Assembly (NCBI GenBank): GCA_006384855.1
Contig: VCJN01001790.1
Coordinates: 155,167 to 219,166 of the forward strand
Reading direction: 5' to 3'
Length of the DNA: 64,000 bases
DNA from: Tetraselmis striata
Taxonomy: Eukaryota > Chlorophyta > Chlorodendrophyceae > Chlorodendrales > Chlorodendraceae
The notes beneath the pieces were generated by a model. The model made no database searches. It was not told the origin of the DNA and saw only the letters and a list, made by a program, of their open reading frames with translations. Positions within the stretch are counted from its first letter, which is position 1. Each line of letters begins with the position of its first letter. Both the position numbers and the translations under genes were made by a program. Of the stretch, positions 56,700-64,000 are shown in pieces.

Positions 56700-57889
56700 C
56701 TGATCGGATCAACGCATCTATGCATCACTCATCAGCCCCCCTCATGCGGGTATTGCGGGCCGCTTGAAAGCGGCTTGTGGCGATCTTTTAGCTTGTTTTA
56801 GCGATAATGGATGTTCTCCTGGTCTTGAGATCCACCTCAAAAAGCAGTACTACATGTAGCGACTAGCCATAGGAATGAAAAAAGCGCCGCTAAAAATAAG
56901 CAAGTGGCCCGCAACGACCCGTATCGAGAGAAAATGCCCCAAGTTTCGACACGCTGAGTTTTCACCGTGTATCTTCGCCGGACGGGCTCCATTGCCGGCC
57001 AGCAATGGCGGATTGTTTGTATTGTCGAGGGTTATTATGTGGCGCACATCGGCAACCCTAGCATGCAGTCGCCGTAGGTTGCACGCAGCCGGCGAAGACC
57101 GGTTGCATGCACACAGTCAAAATAAACCTCGGGCTATAAGTATCTCCACCTCCCTCTGCTTCCAATCATACCGCGCGGTTGTGCGATGAAGGGCTTGCGG
57201 GCCAGGATGGCTCGATAAGTCAACCCTCACCCAGGAAAAAACATACCGAGGTAGGGTGGAGGTTTGGGTAATGTCGTGGCGTCGATGGTGATCGGCGAGT
57301 GCCGCGACGAAAGTGTTGCGGTTGTCGCAATCTACGGGTGACGAATGTTGCGAGTACACGCTGGCTCTAGCATATACGCGCACCCAACCATACCCACCAA
57401 AAAGACGGCAACGCCTTCCGTGCGACCTCAGTGGTGGTAGCACGGAGGCTCCCCTTCATCTTAGTTCTGGGCTACATAGCCGGGCTGACAAGGCCGCTGC
57501 CGTTGGATGGCGTGCCGGTGCATGGTAGACGTGGAGCGGGCGATTGCGCACGAGAACGAGTCGCCCGCGGGCCTTTCCGCGGCCGACCTCAAACGCCGAT
57601 AACGCGCTCAGCCACCAGCCGGCGGGTTTGTGAGAGGGTTGGGTATACTCTCTGACGCAACATCTGGCTCCTGGGGGCTTCGGTGAGCAAGTGCAAGTAA
57701 GACGGGCGCTGAGCGGGACTGACCAACGCCCGTGTCAAAACCTAAGGGCACCCTACATTATACATACCACCCACTCCCACCCCTACCGATGTGGCAATAT
57801 TTATGACCTAGAATATGGCCGCCGTTTATCCAAACGCGCCGGCAACACCTCGACATAGTCGTTACCTGTGTTTGGGACGAGTGAGGAAA

Positions 57890-59370
57890 TTGAAATTAAT
57901 TACAACGTGCTAGCATGTTGCTCTCCACCGCTAATAAATGCTTAGTTACCGAGTTGTTCTTCTGGTATGCTATATCTAGCTTACAATAGTAGGGAACACA
58001 TAAAGTGCAATTACAGCTCAAGCTTCCGGCCTTCCTCTTTCGTTTCCAAACCCCGCCTGCTTCCATCAAGTGATCAATAGCCAAGTTGTTTTTCGGATAA
58101 CTACATACGTAGTCGCCAGTAAAGAGCGACTAGTACCGCTAACTCGCAATTCGGGGATTACGAATAATGCAGTACTTGCCCCGCCCCCAAAAAGGTTTCC
58201 ATGTACATCGGTAATGCACCGACACCGCGCATTTTTTGGTCGTCGTGCCGCGTCTTGGCTCCACCTGCCGTCATCGCTGAAAATATCCCGCAGGTCGCGG
58301 CGCAGATCGCCCCAACGCGCCGGCTGTGGTGGTCCGCCGGCCTCGGTCGCAGTCCGCCGATGCTGCCTCCTTCTCGCCCTCCTTAGCTCTTGCGGTAAAT
58401 TCCCTAAGGGGGGCTGGAGGGGGAAGACGAGCACCCCCCCCCCCCCCCCCCCTCCCCCCTTCCCCCCACGCCTGGTCCGAATGTCGTCGCTCCGTGGTCG
58501 GCGGTCCGGTCATGCTCGCCCGCGCGCCGCTCATCGCGTCCGCAGCGCGCCTGCGGTCTAGGTAGCCGCCCGCGGTCTAGGGTCAGATCAAGTTGGCCGC
58601 CAGCTGACTCCTCCCGTTGCATGGCTGCAACTCCCTCAGGGCACTCCGGCTTATGGCCCCCAGTCGCCGCCGTGTCGTCCGGCCTCTCCGCCCCCGAACG
58701 CCCAACCCGCCTTCAAGTTCCGGGCTCCCGGCGTCTCATGAGCCCGTTCTCACGATGCATCCTCATCCCCTCGCTGCCTTCGCCCGTTCTCACGGGACGG
58801 CTGAGGGTTTCCCGGGTGTTCCGAACGGGTCGGCCGCATGGCGCCGCCGAAAATTCCGTTGTACTGGGCTGGGATTCGAGTGATTCACAGATGGAACACA
58901 TACTGGTGGGGCCGGGCCGGGGGCCGGGCGGGCGGGGGCGGGGGGTTCGCCGGATGTTTTGCACGTCGATCGCGGGTCGCTCGTACAAGGGGTACGAGAA
59001 CATGATTTTTTTTTTCAAACAACCCCCACAAGTAGCTGCCCCCGTCAGAGTTGCCCCACACGTAGGCGGAGGGGCCGGCGCAAGGCCGAGGTCATACGTA
59101 CATGATTTATTTCTTAGCAACCCCCCTGTCTAAGGTTGTTGCCCGGCGGCGCCAGCAAGCGCTACCGGGACTTTGAAAAGCCCCCCGTTGGGCTCTCCGG
59201 TCGTAGCATGATCCAAGGACCTGCTACAACCGGCCACCTCGCTCAGCGCCCTGCCGCACCTATCCAGGCACGGGTCTTAGGGGTTACCAGTCGGGGGTGG
59301 TGCCGCCCGGCCTGGCGCACCCATGCATGATCCTCCGCTCCCGGTGGGCCGCTACTTGACGGCATGCGCC
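57890..59370. repeat. right arm of the large inverted repeat, with an insertion
   Basis: 57890-58430 pairs with 55480-56010 and 59140-59370 pairs with 55190-55440. Between them, about 58453-59130 is unmatched. It follows directly on a C tract (58434-58452), the position of the G tract in the left arm. Confidence 0.8.
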
Positions 59371-59516
59371 GGTTGAGTGAGGAATATGCCGGATGTGTTG
59401 CGCCGCGGAGGTGACGGCTGATGCGCGTGGTGCCATCATATAATGTGACTGTCGAAACCAAGGCACTACTTTCTCGCTGTCGCTACCAGGGTTGGGCTGC
59501 AATCAACTTTCCAGTA

Positions 59517-59703
59517 CTTCTGCAGGCTGCAGCTGCAGTACTACAGCCTGCAATACTGCAGCCTGCAGTGCAGGCTGCAGGTAGGCTGTAGTGACTCACT
59601 GCAGGATGTAGTGCATGCTGCAGTCAACATGCTGCAGTACTGCAGGCTGCAGGCAGGCTGCCGTGCAGGCTGCAGTGCATGTTGCAGTCAAGCAACATGC
59701 TGC
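59517..59703. repeat. CTGCAG palindrome cluster
   Basis: More than ten CTGCAG or near variants (GCAGGCTGCAG, ACTGCAG) in under 190 bases, rich in overlapping dyad symmetry. No coding frame is evident. Confidence 0.9.
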
Positions 59704-60285
59704 ACACTGTGAGATTCAGATGTGACGTAAATGTGCCCTACTGGTGACGAACGACGACATACGGGGACGATACGGGACGGACGAGGGACGTGGATTTCAT
59801 ACCCAGTAGCGACGACTATCGCGCGCGACCTGTAAAGTACTATATGAATTTCTCGTTTCCATAATTTCATCAAATTGATATGCGCACGCGGGCTCGCGTG
59901 TCGCCCGCCGACGCGGAGTACCCGGGCTAAGTACAGGCGGCTGCAAGTACTCGCTGCACATCGCTGCACATCGCCGCGGTGTGCCGCGATGTGCGGCACG
60001 ACGGGCGGAGGTGTGGGCGGATGTAGGTGGTACGGTAGGTGGTAGGCGGTAGGTGGTGTTCGTAGGTGCGCGTTTTAATGCAGCCGCCCTAACTGCTGAT
60101 GATTGTGTAACGCCCCAGCACGCGCATGAAGTACGGGGTCGCCTCACGGTCACCGCCGCTCACCGTTGAATCAAGCGCGGACAGCCGCGCACTCGCATCT
60201 GTGTTGCCTGCCGGTGGTGGGTTACATCCACCCCAACTCTCAACCCCCCCCCCGCCCCCCGCGCGCGGCAGCAGGCATGCCGGCA

Positions 60286-62690
60286 AAGGGATGGATAGCG
60301 AGTGTGTCGAAGGATGGCGTGTACACATGCAAGCACTGCCACGGCATCGTGACGGGTAGTAGTGAAAGGACGGCGCGAGAGCGGCACTTCCGGAAATACC
60401 CGAACTGTAGCCACTCGTTGAAGCGTGCGGCTAAGTTGCGCCGCAAGGCCGCCTTATCACAAGCAGCACCAGCAGGGGCGGCAGCAGCAGCAGCAGCAAC
60501 AGCAGCAACAAGCGCGGCAGCAGGAGTAGCTGCAGCCGTCGGAAACGGCCCGCGGGCGCCGGTCTCGGACGACGGCGGCTCGAAGGTGGACGATGTGATG
60601 GGCGTGGGGGAGGACCCCGTTGGCGAAGACGGTATGGACATCGACGCGCCTGCGTGGCCGCCGGCGGGCGTCGAACCCGCGATGAGGGCGTGATATGGAA
60701 AGGCGATCCCGGCGACTTCTACATGAAGGTCATCGCCAAGAAGTTCCGGGGAGTATGGCACTACGGCGTGATAACCGGCGTCGTTACCGAGTGGGTGTTG
60801 GAGGACTACGGCGGGGCGACCCAGTGGCGCGCTGTTTTCGAGGACGGTGACATTGTGGACCTTCTGCGTTCAGAGGTGAGTGGGCCCGGCCTGCGTGCTG
60901 GTGGCACCACTCAACTGCGGTTGTATGGAATCACACGCACCCGCCCGGTCGGCGTGGCAGGTTGTGGAGGCTATGGCGGCTGCCCAGGAGCACCCCCCTG
61001 TGGATGCGGACGGGGATGCTCGCTTGGTAACCGTCCATCAAGGCGATGACTTGTCCAGTGAATCACGCACCTTGCCCGGCGTGCGTTCAACACAACCCGG
61101 CTGGCGGAGGCCAAGCAGAACACTGGCTGCCATGGCGTGTGCCATGTGCATGTGGTCCTGGGCTATGTCAGCATGATCAACCTCTTCCCCCTCGCGCCGT
61201 TCCACCTGTTTTTTTTTGGCTTGGGAAGGGACTTATGGAGGAAATTTGTCACCGTGCAGGGCCACATTGGATTCCGAGCTATGAAGCAGGAAGACCGGCG
61301 CCAGGCTTTAGTCCCGATACCCAGCAACTTTGAACGCGGGTTGCGCCCTTCGTTTGCAGTGTCCAAGAATCGAAAGGTAACCCCCCCCCCACCCCCCCCG
61401 GGCGTGGGCGTGGGCGTGGGCGTGGGCGTGACGGCATTCCCCTCCATGACTGCAGGGTCAGGCAAGGTGACGGTGCAGTCCGGCTGGGTCATGGAGGACT
61501 GCTTGCACCACATGGAAACGTTTTCCATTCTTAACGCCGGTCCGCTGCTCGAGGAGGCCCGGGTGAAGGCGATCATGACCGAGAAGGAGCTTCGCGTCCC
61601 TAGGCGGTGCTTGGGCACATGTACAAGCGCATGCAAGGAGCTGCGTGGTTCGTCACGCGGTGGGGGTTGCAGAATGTGGTGACGGAGGAGGACGGCCCCG
61701 AGCGCAAGGCGCAGGTGGACGCGCTCACTAGGGAGGGGAGGACTCGATACCCCGCGCGGCGCCAAGGCGCGGCGGCCGGGGCAGCGCGGCGCCAAGGCGC
61801 GGCGGCCGGGGCAGCGCGGCGCCAAGGCGCGGCGGCCGGGGCAGCGCGGCGCCAAGACAGCGGCGGCCGGGGCAGCGCGGCGCCAAGACAGCGGCGGCCG
61901 GGGCAGCGCGGCGCCAAGACAGCGGCGGCCGGGGCAGCGCGGCGCCAAGACAGCGGCGGCCGGGGCAGCGCGGCGCCAAGACAGCGGCGGCCGGGGCAGC
62001 GCGGCGCCAAGACAGCGGCGGCCGGGGCAGCGCGGCGCCAAGACAGCGGCGGCCGGGGCAGCGCGGCGCCAAGACAGCGGCGGCCGGGGCAGCGCGGCGC
62101 CAAGGCGCGGCGGCCGGGGCAGCGCGGCGCCAAGGCGCGGCGGCCGGGGCAGCGCGGCGCCAAGGCGCGGCGGCCGGGGCAGCGCGGCGCCAAGGCGCGG
62201 CGGCCGGGGCAGCGCGGCGCCAAGGCGCGGCGGCCGGGGCAGCGCGGCGCCAAGACAGCGGCGGCCGGGGCAGCGCGGCGCCAAGGCGCGGCGGCCGGGG
62301 CAGCGCGGCGCCAAGGCGCGGCGGCCGGGGCAGCGCGGCGCCAAGGCGCGGCGGCCGGGGCAGCGCGGCGCCAAGACAGCGGCGGCCGGGGCAGCGCGGC
62401 GCCAAGGCGCGGCGGCCGGGGCAGCGCGGCGCCAAGGCGCGGCGGCCGGGGCAGCGCGGCGCCAAGGCGCGGCGGCCGGGGCAGCGCGGCGCCAAGGCGC
62501 GGCGGCCGGGGCAGCGCGGCTTTAAGACAGCGCATACAGCGGAATCGGCGGAAAGGGATGCATTACAAGCTGTGGACGGCAGCCGCTGAAAACTATGCGG
62601 TCATGCCGCAACAACCCCAGCACTGGCTTCTGGATACCTCTGATCTGGCTGGCGGCGGCGGGCTGCGGGATGCAGGGCCGCATGACTGAG
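60286..62690 (+). mobile_element. transposase-like gene fragments: BED-like finger, Tudor-like domain, transposase segment
   Basis: Three coding-like blocks in order. 60286-60693: YTCKHCHGIVTGSSERTARE, RHFRKYPNC, a C-x2-C ... H-x5-C finger like BED domains, followed by poly-Ala. 60700-60876: GVWHYGVITGVVTEW, then WRAVFEDGDIVDLL, a Tudor/Agenet-like fold in a different frame, ending at a GT donor (60877). 61040-61377: LARRAFNTTRLAEAKQNTG, CHVHVVLGYVSMINLFP, LAPFHLFFFGLGRDLWRKFV, resembling the catalytic-core region of algal/plant DDE transposases, ending at a donor followed by C runs (61378). More coding-like sequence at 61456-61740 shifts frame near 61600 and runs into a minisatellite. Splicing could join parts, but the frame changes suggest decay. 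The superfamily is not certain. Confidence 0.5.
61755..62522. repeat. 30/31-bp GC-rich minisatellite
   Basis: About 25 units of GGCGCCAAGGCGCGGCGG plus CCGGGGCAGCGC (30 bp), mixed with a 31-bp variant in which AAGGCGC is AAGACAGC. Variants are blocked: three 30-mers, then a run of about eight 31-mers, five 30-mers, one 31-mer, three 30-mers, one 31-mer, then 30-mers. Both strands are open in several frames, giving spurious Ala/Arg/Pro-rich ORFs. Confidence 0.95.
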
Positions 62691-62935
62691 GTGGCGGTGC
62701 TGGTGAGCCCGGAGAGTCTGCATGCGGCGGAGGCGGCGCAGCCGCATAGGCACTAGACAATGCTCTGAAGCGAGCCCCAATTGTCTGCCCAGCGCCTGCC
62801 CCAATGTAACGCACCAGCTTGGCAGCAATTGGCAGCTCTTTTGCCCCCCCTCCACCCCACAGACACACTACCAATACCAGTTTCTCATCCCGGCGGGCAG
62901 TTGATGCGTATACCCAGGCTTGTGCGTCCGCGGTG

Positions 62936-62936
<1 letters not shown>

Positions 62937-62974
<38 letters not shown>
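62937..62974. repeat. long G homopolymer tract
   Basis: Close to 38 consecutive G bases, the longest of many such tracts in the window. Long homopolymers are error-prone in sequencing, so the length is uncertain. Confidence 0.9.
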
Positions 62975-62975
<1 letters not shown>

Positions 62976-63147
62976 ATCACTATAGCTAAGCTAGTGATGT
63001 GAGATATGAGTGCAGCAACAGATATTGTGCAAGATATAATACGATGGCATGCAAGCGGGTCCCCGCTCTTCCACTTTCATTGGCCCTGCTCCCTCTTGCC
63101 CCGCCCCCGGTGCCCTTTAGCTGCTCTCAGCATCCCGAGTGGGATGG

Positions 63148-63450
63148 GCGGGGCAGCGGTTGCTACCGAGTGAGGCGTAGCATCGTTTGCAGTAGCAACG
63201 CAACCTTTCCGGTGTGACGCCGCCTGGATGTAACCCAGCAGTACGCGCAAAGTGCAAGTGCAAGCTGCTGATGGCGGGGATCCCGCGCGCGGGGGGGGGG
63301 GGGGGGGGGGGGGCAGCGGCTGTGGGATAGGCGGGGCAGCGGTTGCTACCGAGTGAGGCGTAGCATCGTTTGCAGTAGCAACGCAGCCTTTCCGGTTGCA
63401 TAGTGTGACACCGCTTGGATGTAACCCAGCAGTACGCGCAAAGTGCAAGT
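63148..63450. repeat. two-copy ~110-bp direct repeat around a G tract
   Basis: GCGGGGCAGCGGTTGCTACC at 63148 and 63331 begins two near-identical blocks (to about 63262 and 63450), each ending GTACGCGCAAAGTGCAAGTG. The spacer holds a G tract at 63291-63313. The second copy has a small extra TTGCATAGT segment. Confidence 0.92.
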
Positions 63451-63493
63451 GTTACACGTCCGTGTGCCCCACCCAATGACATTGCGCCCGACC

Positions 63494-64000
63494 TCACTGA
63501 CGGCATGTCTCGCTCTCCTTCAGCTCCTGGGCCGTCCGCCGCCTCACCCTGCGCACCCTACCAGCCGCGCGTGCCTTCTCGGAAGCCTCACACACGGCGG
63601 CGCGAGTCGCGTCGTGGAACGCGTCCCTGACATGGCGGAACTCCGCCCTCACCGTGGCCGTGGTCGGGCAGAGGACTGCCCGCTGATGGGTCGCCATGCA
63701 TGGGTACTTGGGGCCGCACAAAGCCGGGGTGCCGTCGCAGCAACACTCCCAGTCCGTCCGTTGGCCGCAGTCCACGCATGACGGGCGTCCGGCCAGGACA
63801 CGCACATGATAGTGCATGTGGCCGCCTCCCGCCACTGCTCGTAGTGCTCCGGTCAACATGGCGACGAGCAAGTCGGCATGTCCCGCAGGTGGCTGCGGGG
63901 CGGGTGGCGCGAGCGCAGCCTCGCTCGCCTCGACAACCCCCTCAGCCCGATCAGTCGCCTCGACCACGGCCTCCTCCGCCTCCTGACGCGGCGCACCAGG
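63494..64000 (-). CDS. Cys-rich ORF, partial at the right edge
   Basis: The minus frame is open from the window edge to a stop at 63494-63496; an internal ATG is at 63967. It encodes CVDCGQRTDWECCCDGTP, then LCGPKYPC, H and VLC, a Cys-dense block that could bind zinc, followed by an Arg/Ala-rich helical tail. Such blocks occur in transposon-encoded proteins, and the surroundings are repetitive, but I do not recognise the family. Upstream codons (QEAEEAVVEATDRAEG) suggest the protein extends beyond the window. Confidence 0.4.
   Translation of the reverse strand, partial: PGAPRQEAEEAVVEATDRAEGVVEASEAALAPPAPQPPAGHADLLVAMLTGALRAVAGGGHMHYHVRVLAGRPSCVDCGQRTDWECCCDGTPALCGPKYPCMATHQRAVLCPTTATVRAEFRHVRDAFHDATRAAVCEASEKARAAGRVRRVRRRTAQELKESETCRQ

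Noticed and set aside
60655..60680. A tRNA T-arm-like stem-loop (GCGGG, TTCGACG, CCCGC on the minus strand)
   Set aside because: No acceptor stem, D-arm or anticodon arm fits around it, and it lies within the transposase-like coding region.
61163..62535. Long Ala/Arg/Pro ORFs on both strands through 61.2-62.7 kb
   Set aside because: Most of their length is the 30/31-bp minisatellite. The repeat lacks stops in several frames and is not evidence of coding.

Overview
The window looks like nuclear DNA of a GC-rich, intron-rich unicellular alga, most likely a green alga (Chlorophyta). The signs are a plant-type lycopene cyclase exon, plant-type leucine-rich repeats next to a PPSPP-type proline-rich hinge as in volvocine-type surface proteins, TTTAGGG/CCCTAAA telomere-type interstitial repeats, TGTAA (the chlorophyte poly(A) signal) shortly after several stop codons, and long single-base C/G tracts in introns. 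No rRNA, tRNA, CRISPR array or bacterial-type operon was seen.

Layout. 653-877 (+) is the last exon of a lycopene beta-cyclase-like gene whose other exons were not found. 2867-5903 (+) is a five-exon class IV (branched-chain/D-amino-acid/aminodeoxychorismate lyase type) aminotransferase with one apparent frame break. 8067-25268 (-) can be assembled by phase-matched splice junctions into a single 11-exon gene for a 3,384-residue membrane protein: signal peptide, seven-bladed RCC1-like propeller, proline-rich hinge, LRRs, Calx-beta and cadherin/VCBS-like repeats, Cys-rich GCC2/GCC3-type module, about nine membrane segments and a long cytoplasmic tail. 25.3-34.5 kb is a mobile-element zone: a 5.7-kb segment bounded by 70-bp inverted repeats contains a five-copy 187-bp satellite and the C-terminal half of a hAT transposase. 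34556-36148 (-) is an intronless gene of ten Cys-rich repeats resembling EsV-1-7 repeats. 36865-41044 (+) is a nine-exon SAM-dependent methyltransferase of a plant/algal type. 43.1-44.0 kb is the tail of a Ty3/gypsy retrotransposon. 45544-51719 (-) is a ten-exon gene for a 552-residue protein with basic N-terminus and acidic C-terminus, not recognised. 51.8-64 kb is repeats and broken mobile elements: a repeat family with an ORF, a large imperfect inverted repeat, a transposase-like fragment invaded by a 30/31-bp minisatellite, and a partial Cys-rich ORF at the right edge.

The genes do not form a pathway; they are separate eukaryotic transcription units. Shared architecture is the most informative feature: splice donors (mostly GT, two GC) are repeatedly followed at once by runs of C on the sense strand, in genes on both strands. 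The most novel object is the giant 8-25 kb receptor-like gene. Exon coordinates were derived by eye from reading frames, splice consensus and phase, and need transcript confirmation.
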